A stretch of 60,059 nt of DNA, taken from NCBI GenBank assembly GCA_032718475.1, contig JAUCBJ010002925.1:1-60059 (forward strand), in the 5' to 3' direction. A model generated the notes under the pieces. That model ran no database searches, had not been told where the DNA came from, and saw only the letters and a program-made list of their open reading frames with translations. The translations under genes and the position numbers were made by a program. Below are positions 22,822-34,685 of this stretch, piece after piece; positions within the stretch are counted from its first letter, which is position 1, and the number at the start of each line of letters is the position of its first letter. This DNA is from Nemertoderma westbladi (Eukaryota; Xenacoelomorpha; Nemertodermatida; Nemertodermatidae).

Positions 22822-23136
22822 ATAACTCTGTTTATATAGATAGAGCGCCACGTCCTAAAGGAACTGCTAATATTTCCCGAAAGTGAATGATATTTGTCAG
22901 GAATTATATTAACGATCAATCGAATAGTACGGTAGGCCTGCACCGCAATCAAATTAAAGCATCCGAATCCAGTCTCCCGGGTATATCCAGCGGGTGAATG
23001 GTCGCGCATAGACTGGCTTCGGCTAATGTTGGATTTATTTGTGTCAAATACTTGTCATAGGCTAAAGTCGATTTATAACCTAGAAGACATGTAGATTTGA
23101 CGGGTTAAACTGCCAAAGGTCTTAAAAGCGCGAACA

Positions 23137-23284
23137 CACTAATCTACTAAATAATCGCTAAAATAACATTCTACGAAATAAAATTAAAGAAAACGATTAT
23201 AATAAAATTACATAATAATACATACATAAATATAAAACAATAAAAACAAATATAAAATAATATAGTCACACACCCACTCCAGAC
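23137..23284 (-). other. start of Pao spacer, minus strand
   Basis: Inverse complement of about 15230-15372, cut by LTR-B exactly at AGATTAGT. It shows that the Pao copy to the right lies on the minus strand. Confidence 0.8.
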
Positions 23285-24352
23285 GCTGTTACGTTGGGGA
23301 GTCCCTAGATGTTTGTTGGATTAGGGAGGTGGTCGTGGGAAGAGTATCTTGCCTTCCATAGTTTCCGGACAGTTCTCGGTCTCTTTCCAGTGAACATAAA
23401 CGACCAACTGGGCGATTGAGCTGCTGTGTCTCGAAGACAATTCCAGGTTTCCTCTTCGTCCTGGAATAGTGACGATAGAAACATCGCTTCAAATACACGA
23501 CGGCCTTACAAAGCCGATTCCAGGATCTATAGTGGTCCATCGCTCCCGGCAGGAGAGGTGAGAGTCCCGGCGAGACGTCTGGTGATCCAGATCTCCAGTC
23601 TCTCTCTCTGATCTCCACAACAGATCGGTTCGCGGTGGGGGAGTTTAGATCCACAGCGTCATCCCTGGCAATGTGTAGTACAGACAGATCTATCACGGGT
23701 TTAAATAACCTTGATTTACTCGTCCGGGTTTTAGGTTTGACTTTCTCCGCTCCCTTGGCTTGTCTAATCTCAGCCGTGGTAAGATGGGGAGGCCATTCAT
23801 CTTCTTTACTTAGGAAGTCGGGTCCACCTAACCAGTCTGGAGTATCTGTCAGTTCTTGAGGAGTTGCTCCTCAGGAAGCGATGTCGGCTAGATTAATCGT
23901 CTCGGGGCAATGTCTCCATTGATCTACATTGGAGTTAATATCGTCATTATCTGAGGAGTATGGTGTTCCCTCAGTTGGGTCGTCTACCTCACTGCTCTCC
24001 CTTCCCATTCACTTACTTGGTATACCTGTTCTTTTGGTACGCTTGCGTCCTTCTGGGCTCCTCTACGAGGCGCACCCATGAGGCGGACGCTGTCCCACCA
24101 CCCTTGGGGCCAGTCTGACTCCGTTTTTATCAGACCGGGCCGGAGGGTAGCCCGATGCTTTCCGGGTTCAATTTTCAATCCCCCGATCACACCGGCACAG
24201 CTCGTCGGTGTAGCCAGATGGTCGGCTACTGTCAACTTACTGTGGCCTGACTGTACATTGAGCCAACTCAGAGAGTCAACCGGCGGGTGGACCAGTCGAT
24301 AGCGATCGAGCATCAAGGTCGCCCTTGAGCCAAACCGACGGTCTTGTCCCAA
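23285..24352 (-). pseudogene. internally deleted Pao pol remnant, minus strand
   Basis: From right to left, a frame at 24352-23984 ends with VYQVSEWEG, matching HQVSEWEE at the start of the RT frame near 38265. It then jumps to the RNase H end (DTPDWLGGPDF near 23820), continues through IDLSVLHIARDDAVDL and VVYLKRCF, and jumps again to the pol C-terminus (KPGIVFETQ, 23440). Reverse transcriptase and integrase are missing. The product is non-functional. Confidence 0.8.
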
Positions 24353-25320
24353 GTGGGCTTGCGCTACCCAACATGGAATATTGACACGTTTTCACCCGCC
24401 TCGCCGGCAGTATTGAGGGGAAGTCGGTTCCGCAAACAATACTGACTAGCTCGAAAGCTAGGAACAAGTAACCACTTACCAGTCACTGTACACGTGTACT
24501 CAATAGATGTTCACAATATCAAGTACACTACGGTAAACACAAAATCTGACACATACCATGCACACACAGAGGACATAATCAGGAAAGACAAAATCGGGGA
24601 CAAAATCAGAGGGGACAAAATTGTATCGACTGTTAAAAGAGTCGAGAGTACCTTATTTTGCCGTCAGGGCAAAATAACTTTGTGTGCACAAAGTATGCTG
24701 GGGCGCAGTAAAGATATGGTCCTACTAATAACCAGCGGCGACTGAACCAACCGGCAAGGTTTCCCATACTCACTCGCAGTGGCCATACATACACTCACGT
24801 ATACCACGTACCCACAGCAACAGAAAGCTCAAGCAAACTGCCACTGATCGTCCACACACAAACCACAGATTCCAGAGTATCATTCACTCGGACCACACTA
24901 CAACACCAACCCCTCTTTGCAGCCGATATTCCGGGTGCTACCTCCATTCCAATAGTAGTACCAACAGAATCATCAGAAACCTGCCCAATCCGATGCAACA
25001 CCTCCATTCCAATAGTGCTACCCTGGGAAAAGACACGTTTTGGCAACCGATTGGAGACAGTAAAGAGTCTGGTCAACTCATACATACCAAACATAGACCT
25101 ACCACATAGACCACATAAACCACAGATCACACTAAGCCACCACCCCTACTGTGTACAGGACTGGCAGTACGGCAACAGGCCGACTAGACGGTACCACGGC
25201 ACCATGTTGATTCATGGTTCGTAAGACACGAGGGCCTTCAGTAACTCCCCTGCACTATATAGAGTATTTAACGTGCCCCCAGACCCTCACGAGTCCGCCG
25301 CCGCCTGTTCGCGACACCCC
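24353..25320. other. non-coding stretch between gag and pol remnants
   Basis: No recognised coding sequence. A 17-base word CACCTCCATTCCAATAG occurs twice (about 24945 and 25001). In the intact Pao copy this position holds the DUF1759-type gag and protease, so it is deleted or replaced here. Confidence 0.5.
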
Positions 25321-27380
25321 TATAGAGACCTCACCTCTTTAGGCGTCGCGTTCTAACGAGATACTTTGCTGCACTTCTTGCAACTCTAACCTACCCTCTC
25401 TAATTGTTCCCTTTAACAGCTGCACAGTCCCCTCCATCTCCTGGACCTGCTGAGAGGAGCAAGAACGGTGTTCCCTCAGCTGCGTCCCTCATCTACCCAC
25501 TCGACCGCCGAAGCGGGAGGCGCCAACGTTGTAGCGGGCGGACGAGGGACAACGGGCGACAAATCATTAATATTTCGCTCGGAGTCCAGGACATGAACAT
25601 TTTCAGGGGTGGTTCTGTGGGGCACAGGTAGCTTAGTGCTGTGCAGAGGGAATTTAGAGGTAGGTTCAGGGAGTACAGGTGTCTCTATCACCGAAGGGGT
25701 GGCTTTGAGAACAGGCCTAATTATTTCAGGCTCATCTACTATAGTAGGGAGTCTTTCTATTTTAATTATTTGGTCTGTGGGTTCTGTACTACCTAAGTCC
25801 GTGCTAGCTAGTTGCCTTCTAACAGCTGGGGGCAAATCAGGCAATTTCTGACGGTGAGGCATTCTTCTACGCCTGCTTAGACGAGATCTATTTCCTCCGC
25901 CTTCAGGATCGGTGGTATCGCCTTCATCAGATGATGTAAATCCCTGCCTTTTAGGAGTAAATTGAATTATCATCTGCATTTGACTAGCTGTTATCTGCTT
26001 ATTTATATAGTCTTGCTTCTCCTCAAGATTTTCCAACTCTAGTTGTGTGGTCTCTTCAGACGCTCTCCGTTCTGCTTCTGCCACTGCCTCTGCTGCTTTT
26101 CTTTCCGCTTCTGCCGCTACCACTGCCACTTTTCTTTCAACTTCTGCCGCTGCCACTGCCGCTGCTGCTATCTTTCTGTCTTCCATACGTTTTTTCTTTA
26201 CTTGTTCTTCTTGGACTCTAGAGATGCGGAGGCGTTCATCAAATTTAGCTTGGTTCGCAGCTAACATTTCCGCATCTATTGCGTCCAACACAAGCTTGGC
26301 TCCTTCACTATTAGGGCGAAGTCCAGCCAGCCGTCTCCTCAACTCTTCATCACCTAGAAATCTTTGATAGTCTGACAGATAGATGTCAATAGCGTCCCTC
26401 GTCTGCGGTTTCTCTGCCGTCGCTTCGCTTTCCACTTGAGAAAAAGTAGCATCTGTTGATTCTCGATGGGTTGAGCGCTCAGCCAGCTGAGATTTCCACT
26501 GGGCTGTTCCTTGGACCTTGAGACCCACCCGCTGGAACCAAGTCTTTACGGCAACTTGCAACGACGTGTCTTGTCTTCTTTTCGAAGCTTCCTCAAAGGC
26601 CGATAACATTAGTCTGATTCTTAGAATTCTTTCTCTAACTTGATAAAGCAGCTCTCCCTGCTCTTGAGGTCCTTGGGGTTGTCAAAACAGTTGTTCCTCT
26701 AATCGCTCCAAAGAGCTGAAGAATCCCTGTACATATCCTGCTGCCGACCTCTTCCACACAGCTGGATCACTAGTGTCTTCTGTCACTCCCATCCTGTGTA
26801 TGTCTTCCCAGGCAGCTTCCGATAAGTCAAATGGGAGTCCGGGTCCGGGGAAGTTCCATTGCGACTCGACAATAGACTTCAGTTCCTCTCTTGTGTATCC
26901 CGCATAACTATCCTTGGTCGATCGCTTACTTCTCGCCCAATCAATTTGGTGTTCCTCCACCGCAATCAATACCCTAGTGAGTATGGCTGCAGGAAGGATG
27001 AGAAGGGGATCCGAATAAACCGCATCTGCCATCTTTGCTCCGCGCTCGGGTGTCAGCTCGACAGTATCCGAACTACTGGAGCTGTCGGGCCGCTGAGGAA
27101 TAAGTTATCGGCTCGAGTGTTGCTGCTGTTTAACAGCTGCTTCCTGATCCCGCTTGACTTGAGCCCGAGTGCCTATGACAGACCTACGGCGTTTCACTAA
27201 CTTCGCAAATTGCGAAATTGCTTCTACTAACCTAGGTTCTGACACAACTACTGTAGGGGTTGCCTTTCTTACAGTAGGAGGGGTCTCAGACCTAGGTCTG
27301 GGATTCTCTATACTCCTATCTGAGAAACAGACTGTTGTTTCTAGGAGACTATCTGACAGAGTTTGCTTTGTGTCAGCCAT
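25321..27380 (-). pseudogene. Pao gag N-terminal region, minus strand
   Basis: Three consecutive minus-strand frames (27380-27105, 27032-26682, 26609-25476) and a last piece at about 25430-25330 form one broken protein of about 680 residues. It has a basic region, a W-containing globular part, a long alanine/glutamate/arginine coiled coil (about 26290-26010, AEAERKAAE repeats) and a proline-rich linker. It ends GRLELQEVQQS, which matches the first residues of the plus-strand gag at 36085. It is therefore the N-terminal Gag that the 36 kb copy has lost. The start codon is ATG at 27380. At least two frameshifts and one stop break it. Confidence 0.75.
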
Positions 27381-27512
27381 GTTTGATTGTACAGTTGAAT
27401 GCCTACTGCTATATTACAGTTAAAGCAAGTCTAGTAATTCAGTATCACTGTTAGCCTAGTAATTAATTACCGATATCGTTACTCAGTGTAACGTGATATA
27501 TATACACAATAT

Positions 27513-27775
27513 ATTAGAATACCGGTATACACTTATAGTATATATATAAGTATTATTACAGACTAGGTTTGTCACAGAATACCGGTATGTAATTTCAGCA
27601 CAAATATATATAAATATATAATAAGCCTATCGTGAATACCGGTATACAGCTTACACTTATAGTATATATAAGTATAATTATTACAGACTAGAATTAATTA
27701 CAGAATACCGGTATAATTTCGGCCTAAATTTATATAAATAAATATAATAAGTCTATTGTAAATACCGGTATGTCA
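27513..27775. repeat. alternating AT-rich repeat with ATACCGGTAT palindromes
   Basis: The 10-base palindrome ATACCGGTAT starts at 27519, 27579, 27636, 27705 and 27762. Two kinds of spacer alternate: one with TATAGTATATATA and ACAGACTAG, the other with TATATAAATA and AATAAG(C/T)CTAT. The structure is a tandem dimer of ~126 bp. It lies in the leader upstream of the minus-strand gag. Confidence 0.9.
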
Positions 27776-27789
27776 TTTATTTTAGAATA

Positions 27790-28721
27790 ATTGAATTTCT
27801 GAATTTTAGGGGTTACTTGTTTACTTTACTTTACTTGATTACCGTTATTTAAGCAGTAGTCCAACTGATATTAAGACCTAATGGTTGTATAACAGGCCTA
27901 CTATTTTATAAATCGGTTTGAGTTGATTTATAATATATATATACCCGTATAATGGGTTTTGTCAATATTTGAAATAAATGTTATTATTTCTGGGAAAGAG
28001 TCACCGCACAGAAGCTGTACGCTCTCAGTGAAGTGCTACTTGTTGGACACTAAAACAAATAATTCTAATTTACCTAAGTTACTTAATACTACAAATTACG
28101 TACAATTCGGGGTGAGATTACAATCTCTAAATAAACACAAAAATTACACGTACGAATTTTTAGGGTAATTTTACAAGAAGTCTACAAACCAGCCTAACAA
28201 AGGGTTAGAATATCTGGTTATTACAACGGACAGGGTACTACGGTATTTGAAAATAACAAAGCAGTAGTAAATATACTGCGTTGTCCAGATAGAAAAAATA
28301 CCACCGTCTGACGACTTATAGCCGTATCGCTATAAGTACTACGTTATGTATCACGGAGTGTTCCTACCTAGAAGTTAATTACCGCGGCCTACCAGAGCCA
28401 ACGTGCCTATTAATCACTTTACAACACAAATATACTACCTACACACGAATTACCTTCGGAAAGCACTGTACACTAAACCCTAAATTAGGTACAAGTACCT
28501 ATACAACAAATAACCAGCAGTTAGAAATACTTATACAGCTAAAGGAACCACGGTATCTGCCAGAGTGACCAAAGCATATAATCTCCAGTCTTTACCTATG
28601 CCAAATAGCCCTGATGTAGTACCGGGGTTAATTTAACTATAACGGTATGTATAACAAGCACAATTACTGTAGGAATAAACTTGGGGTATGAATGTTGCGA
28701 ATAATCGCATAAACTCTGAAT
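27790..28721. other. non-coding leader sequence
   Basis: No open frame of note. It is probably the 5' untranslated leader and/or LTR of the minus-strand Pao copy, judged only from position. Confidence 0.4.
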
Positions 28722-29302
28722 AATAAATATTACGCTACGCGTACAGACTACTCAAACAAAATACAGACCAAACGCTGGCGGACTACTATCAAGCCCAAAC
28801 AAACTACAGTATATGCAGACTCCGAAATGGTTAGTTAGTATGTGTTCTAACCGAGTAGTACGACTTATTCTTTCAAGGGGATTTACCTCATAGCACTGGA
28901 AGCCCCTACGTTCCTAACTAGTACTTTATCGGACATACACTCTACACACACCGCAATCTCCCCAGACCCAACAACAGCCAGACAACAATCCAGCCTACAA
29001 ATTATCTAAATAAGAAATATTACGCTACCCGTACAGACTACACAAACAGAATACAGACCAAACGCTGGCAGACTACTATCAAGCCTAAACAAACTACAGT
29101 ATATGCAGACTCCGAAATGGTTAGTTAGTATGCGTTCTAACCGAGTAGTACAACTTATTCTTTCAAGGGGATTTACCTCACAGCACTGGAAGCCCCTACG
29201 TTCCTAACTAGTACTTTATCGGACATACACTCTACACACACCGCAATCTCTTCAGACTTAACAACAGTCAGACAACAGTCAGTCCAGCCTACAAATTATC
29301 TG
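28722..29302. repeat. ~286 bp direct tandem duplication
   Basis: 28722-29007 and 29009-29302 are about 93% identical by eye: ATATTACGCTAC near the start, TTTCAAGGGGATTTACCTCA in the middle, CAGCCTACAAATTATCT at the end. Confidence 0.93.
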
Positions 29303-29657
29303 TACAATCTGAGCAGGCTTACACGTCTTCTGCTCAATATTAACTTTCAAATAAATAAAACTGACAGAAATAGGCCTAAGTAAAATCCCAATAAAAACCA
29401 GGCGTCCCCGATTAAATATTAAGACCTACCGGTATATAATTATCAAAATCGAATAATACTGCTGTACCTGTACTGCTATAAGTACCGGTTCGGGTGGTTA
29501 GATACTTAGGCCTACTGGTTAGGCCTACCGGTCGACCAGTACTTCAGCTTTATTGCCTACGTTGCAATACAGAAGCAATAACTCTTATTGTTCTTACCAG
29601 AACAATAGACAACTATATTTATTGCCTACACTGCAATCAGAATTTCATAACTGTTAT
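29303..29657. other. non-coding, nothing recognised
   Basis: Contains a degenerate ~60 bp direct repeat (TTTATTGCCTAC...TGCAAT at about 29548 and 29618) just left of LTR-B. Confidence 0.45.
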
Positions 29658-30640
29658 TGTTCGCGCTTTCAGACCTTTAGCAGTTTAACCTGCCAAATTT
29701 AGATGTCTTCTAGATTATAAATCGACTTTAGCCTATGACGAGTACTTGATACACTACATTAGCCGAAGCCAGTCTATGCGCGACCATTCACCCGCTGGAT
29801 ATACCCGGGAGACTGGATTCGGAAGCTTTGACCTTATTGCGGTGTAGGCCTACTGTATTATTCGACTGATCGTTAATATATAATTTCTGACAAATATTAT
29901 TCACTTTCGGGAAATATTAACAGTTCCTTTAGGACGTGGCGCTCTAAATATGTAAACAGAGTTATGACTTACACTAGACACAACGGGATGGCTATTGATT
30001 CACGTATAACGCGCATTCTTTAGGAGATGCTTTGTTATCGGTCACAATCATGCACACTACCGCACAATGCTGCACACCGATCTGCCGACCTTCACTAATT
30101 TTAGTCACATATAAAGAGAACAGCAACCGACACATGTAGTGCCTATGAAATAGCATTAGATTCACTCCAAAACCAATATAATGTAAGTCGCAATTGCTGT
30201 ATGTAACCTGTCTCTTACCTTCAGTATATCAAGAAGATTGGGGGTTTTATGATTATTTATCGATATTATCCAAATGTAATAATATTCCATCAACTGATAT
30301 AATTAATAACCGAATAAACCATAAATAGCAGTGAAATAATGCGGTGAAAGCATAATGCATATGTACTGAGTTGGTTTGCGTGACATGCAGTGTGGATTGA
30401 TAACAGTTATTCGTTTCTATGATCAAGCCTACTAATGTTTGGCTAAAGCCTGAAACACAGAAATTCCAAAGCCGGTCTTCTGGCATCAGGAAAAATACAC
30501 ACACTGACTCAATTGCGTGAGCCTCTGCATACAATGTCCAACACAGAGTGAAAACCGCTCTGATTGGTCGACCGAACAAAGAACAAGGGAAAAGTTACAC
30601 GTGTACATCTCAGCTGATAGATGTCGTCATCGTAACTACA
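29658..30640 (+). mobile_element. LTR-B, plus strand
   Basis: Starts TGTTCGCGCTTTCAGACC. It matches the inverse complement of 18440-23136 (without LINE-A) through the words TTATAAATCGACTTTAGCC, CCCGGGAGACTGGATTCGG and CGCTCTGATTGGTCGA. Similarity fades after about 30575, so the right end is approximate. Confidence 0.75.
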
Positions 30641-30918
30641 CTGTATCAAGAGGATTTTGGCTTATTGCAACATAAAATCGCTAGTTTTGTCCGCTAAAGT
30701 ACACATACAGAAGAAATGGCTTTTTATGTCCACTAAAACACCTGTACAGTGTACAGTAAGGAAACGGCTTTTATGTCCGCTAAAACACCTACAGAGTACT
30801 TTGCGGGGAAAATAACTAGCTAGATCCGCAAAAGCCTTTACAGGGACCAACGACATTGGATTATTGGAAATGGTAAAGATTTGAAGTGGAATTCATTGTA
30901 TCCATTGTATTATGTTAT
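30641..30918. other. non-coding with a short repeated word
   Basis: TTTTATGTCC(A/G)CTAAAACACCT occurs twice (about 30721 and 30768), with a weaker third copy at about 30685. No gene seen. Confidence 0.6.
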
Positions 30919-31350
30919 GTTGTCCGTTGCGTGCGCAGTTCGGGGCGTAGGCGGTGTAACTAGTCCAGCTGTAGATCCCGGATTGCCGCGCAACACCCCC
31001 TCTATCCCGTTATTCTGGTGGGTCCATCGTGCATCCACATGACTTCGTCGGTAGAGGTTTTATGTTTCTCAGTCGCGTTATTCTGGTGGGACCCTTGCGT
31101 GGATTTTGGGGTGTAGGCGGTGTAACTAGTCCAGCTGTAGATCCCAGAATGTTGCGTAACCCCATCCCACATGACTTCGTCGACTGAGCTTTATGTTGCT
31201 GGGAGTGTTATTCTGGTGTGTCCCTGGTGCATTCCACGTGACTTCACTTCCAGCGTCTTCATTGTCCGTTACGTGCGCAGTTTGGGGCGTAGGTGGTGTA
31301 ACTAGCCCAGCTGTAGATCCCAGATTGCCGCGTAACACCCATTCCACAAC
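30919..31350. repeat. ~170 bp tandem repeat, three units
   Basis: Units share GGCGTAGGCGGTGTAACTAG, CCAGCTGTAGATCCC and TTATTCTGGTG, followed by CACATGACTTCGTCG. The third is partial. The repeat lies in the leader upstream of ORF Y. Confidence 0.9.
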
Positions 31351-31499
31351 GAAAATTTCCCAAAGAAGATGATTGAATGTAGTTGGAAATGATGAAAAGA
31401 AACAGACCACCCTACTATAAACTGAATGATGACGCGTATGATGATGAAAATGTAATGATGCGCACCCTGGTGCTGCGCTTATAACAAATGATGATAGCC

Positions 31500-31625
31500 G
31501 GGGGGCTATAACCTCAATGATGAAATGGAAATAAATGATGAAATGTGGAGATAAATGATGAAATGGTGAAAATAAATGATGAAATGTGATGAAATAAATG
31601 AAATGTGAAATGAGTAATAAATGAG
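31500..31625. repeat. AAATGATGAAATG minisatellite
   Basis: Six degenerate 13-25 bp units built from ATAAATGATGAAATG. Confidence 0.9.
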
Positions 31626-31876
31626 ACATGAAAAAAGACAAAAAAAATGTATAAAATGTAGAAAGAAAAGAATTGGAAAAAAGAAGAGGACATAAAAAGT
31701 CAAAACTGGTTGGATATTAATGTATAGCTATAGTAACTGTAAATGCTGAATGTATTAGCAATAAGATGGTAGATGCCTATATAGCAATGTTATTTAATAA
31801 ACTGAATTACAAATAAACTGAATTATTCTGCAGTCACTATAGTATCAGACTTTCTGGATTTATAATTAACTGATGT

Positions 31877-34505
31877 AAATTTGCAACGGACATAATCGAA
31901 AATATGGACCCAAATCGCCAAATATCAGCGAATTATGTAATACAATAGATTTACTGGAATATCCACAACCTGGATCCCCTAACTTTGATACAAATTGGAA
32001 CGCCCTGATAAATGAGAATGTGCGAGTTGTCAAATTCTCCGGGCGAGAGGGACCGTATTCCCGGGATCTGCGAGCCCTCTGGTTGTCCGATGCTAGTACG
32101 AGACTGAAAAGAACTCGGAACACAAAGGCAACCCGAGTGGATGAATTGTCGTACTGGGAAACGTTCCGGCAAAGCGTCTACAAATCCCGATGTTTGATAT
32201 ACGACAACGAGGGAAACGCGACGCCCACCTCGAAAGCGATTACGTTGGCGCGATGTCAAAGTTTCGTCGACGACAAGAGTACGTATCTCGCCCACTGGGG
32301 AAACCTAGCGGAGTGTATGGCAACGCTGCGAGAGGAACGTATATTAGTTATCCAGAATCGCGACGACTACCATGAGAAGTATGGGACGAAGGAATACGGT
32401 CGATCCTTGGTCGTCGTCCTCGGAACCCTGGACGGTTTGGTGTTGGTATGTCGAATATTTCCGACACCCAGACAGGAGGTGCGGACAGCCGGAGCGATCT
32501 GGCTACTACCACCTGAGATCCAAAAGATCCTATTCGACTTCGACATCATTAAAATCGGGTCGGATATAAAGGCGGACGTCCGAAACGACTACGCGAACGC
32601 TCCTTTCAGAAGAGACCGTCGAGAAAATCTCAACGCCATTAGTCATTGTGTCGACACCCAGACACTATTAGCCTGGTTACGATCCGCCGAATTCATGCGA
32701 GGATTCCGAGAGGTGAGACGGACGAAATCCGGTATCGGCTACCTCGCAGTGCTAAACGGCGGCATAGACTTTAAACCCCAGAAATTCCAGGACTATAATA
32801 AGATATATGGCGGATACCCGGGATTAGAAATAAAGAGTGAGCGAGAGAGTCGCTGGAAGGACGTTGAAAGAAAGTGGACGATCCACCACAAGTGGGAGAA
32901 TCCGGACCGATGGAACTACATCTACGTAGTTATGGAATCCTACACAGTCTCTAAGTTCATATGTAAAACTCTCGATAGCCTCATTACGGCGGTTCCTAAT
33001 TCCTTTATCGACTACGAGTGGAACGAGGTTATCAACCATGCGTTCAAAGCGGTCGAGAATATTACACCGGGAGAGACGAAAACGCTCACCATCATCGCTT
33101 CCTGGGACGAGAATGGGCCGTTCGACATCCCTACGATTACCGATCTCCTCGGTGCGGAGGAACCACTGATTTCCTCAGAAGGGGAAGAATTATGGCTACA
33201 GGAAGGTGTTCTACTGTCCACCCCAAAGTGACAGCTCGATCTGGAAATCGCGTATGAACCGGCCGCCAAACGGGTCGCCTCGGCCGAACCTGCGACGGAA
33301 GCAGGCATTTCCACCCCACTTGACTCCGGTAGCCCCGCGAGGGAGTTAGTCACTACCTTCGCATTGAACGACTTCGGCGACATATGTCAGAGGTTATCCC
33401 CATATCCGTTCCCGGGTGATGAAGACTGGTCTTCGGAGATTCCGAGTACCAGCACCCAACGGACCCGCTCAGCGATACTGGTTGAGAAGGGTCCCAGCGC
33501 TGCGCCGACTCCCGAAGATCTCCTCGGAATCCCTCCGTCGAAAACCCCGGCACCTCTTCGCCGACCAGCGGTGGCAACTACCCCCTCCGTTCCACAGGAT
33601 CCTATGCAACTTACCCGATGGTACACCGAGCAGACCGAATGGATCCACCGCCAGAAACGGTCATCCGAGATGAGACCGGCAGGACATAAAGAAGGTTATC
33701 GAAACGAGAACATACTACGCCAAAGCACAGCTTTTCGCGGGCTACCGGCCACAGTGAATATTCCAAAAAGCGACCGACGACTCGAGTATTACGTCGGCGT
33801 CCCGATTCCGATATTCTTCGGCCGGGAGATGCAGTTAGAGATATTCGGAAACTGCGGTTCGGAGCAGTGCCCACGCGGTAGAAGAAATCGAGTAACCGAT
33901 TCATGCCTCCAGCTCCTCGGGATACTGTATTGTCCCTACTGCGCGACATCAGGACATGATGTTTCAGTTTGTCCAACCCTCTATAACCTCTGCACAACAT
34001 GCGGTTTCCGTGGACATTCCGCTAGCCCCCGCTGCAATATAAAGTGTCCCACGAAGGATGTAACCGCTATGGGGAATATGGTTATGTTCGAAACCTACGC
34101 AAACAACCACGTAAAGACCTAAGTACGGAGAAACGCTCGGAATATCACGCAAGAGATGGCGTGTGCGGGTATTTTTCGTTCCCGGAGCGCCTCCATACGA
34201 CAGCGACGCTACCATTCCATTACGTGGATCTGTTGCTAAGCGCTGGGTTATTCGGCCCATTCGAGATCCTTAGGCGTTTATAGTCCTATAAGGAAGAGTT
34301 CGGTGATGGAAAGTGGTTCCTAGAAGCACGCACCACCGAGTTAGAAAGACGAACCGATATTATCCCGCTACCATCGAAAGGAAGAGCCGCCAGGAGACAA
34401 GCCGAAACGTTGCTCACGGTGGATGTTGACGCTCCCCTACCAGCACTAGCAATCGACGAGAGTCGACGGGCGAAGAGGAGAAAGGCGTATCAGAGCAAGA
34501 AATAA
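31877..34505 (+). pseudogene. retroelement accessory protein 'ORF Y': exonuclease-like fold and two zinc knuckles
   Basis: No known gene recognised. The frame is open from 31877 without an ATG near its start. It is broken by one in-frame TGA at 33229-33231, and shifts frame near 34080-34120, ending TAA at 34505. At about 32335-32960 the order of motifs resembles DEDD-type 3'-5' exonucleases (ILVIQNRDD, SLVVVLGTLDG, LPPEIQKILF with KIGSDIKADVRND, VDTQTLLAW, W-rich YIYVVMES). The expected catalytic acids are partly substituted, so activity is doubtful. At 33931-34035 two CCHC knuckles follow (CPYCATSGHDVSVC, CTTCGFRGHSASPRC). The C-terminus is very basic (RRAKRRKAYQSKK). A G-run and an LTR start lie 170 bases downstream, so it sits in the last-ORF position of an LTR element, like ORF X. 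Confidence 0.6.
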
Positions 34506-34676
34506 AGGACCAGGATATTCCAGGGACATTTATATCGAACATTTATTTTTATATATTTACATAAACTAACTCTAGGCCAAATTAATCAAGACTATGCAAT
34601 ATTAAAATTTTGGGTTTTTTATATGGGAAATGACCTACACAAACTCGATCTACCGATAGACCTCACGAAGGTCATT
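34506..34676 (+). other. short 3' non-coding region after ORF Y
   Basis: AT-rich sequence leading to the polypurine-like tract; nothing else seen. Confidence 0.5.
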
Positions 34677-34685
34677 GGGGGGGAC
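34677..34685 (+). promoter_or_regulatory. polypurine-like tract before LTR-C
   Basis: TTGGGGGGGAC directly precedes TGTTCGCGG, the expected arrangement of plus-strand primer and 3' LTR start. Confidence 0.6.

Larger units (their letters stand above)
18284..23136 (-). mobile_element. LTR-B, minus strand, interrupted by LINE-A
   Basis: Read on the minus strand it starts TGTTCGCGC at 23136 and ends CCGCTCCCA at 18284 (TG...CA), about 1.17 kb once LINE-A is removed. It matches 29658-30640 and the start at 59953. The outer flanks do not match each other: the end of ORF X lies on the left and an inverted Pao spacer on the right. It is therefore not a simple solo-LTR insertion but a recombination junction. 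A CCAAT-type ACCAATCAGAGCG is near 18467-18480. Confidence 0.7.

Noticed and set aside
24000-31000. Possible CRISPR-like or phage-like arrays among the short repeats
   Set aside because: Repeat units are adjacent, without unique spacers of constant length, and all neighbours are eukaryotic retroelements.
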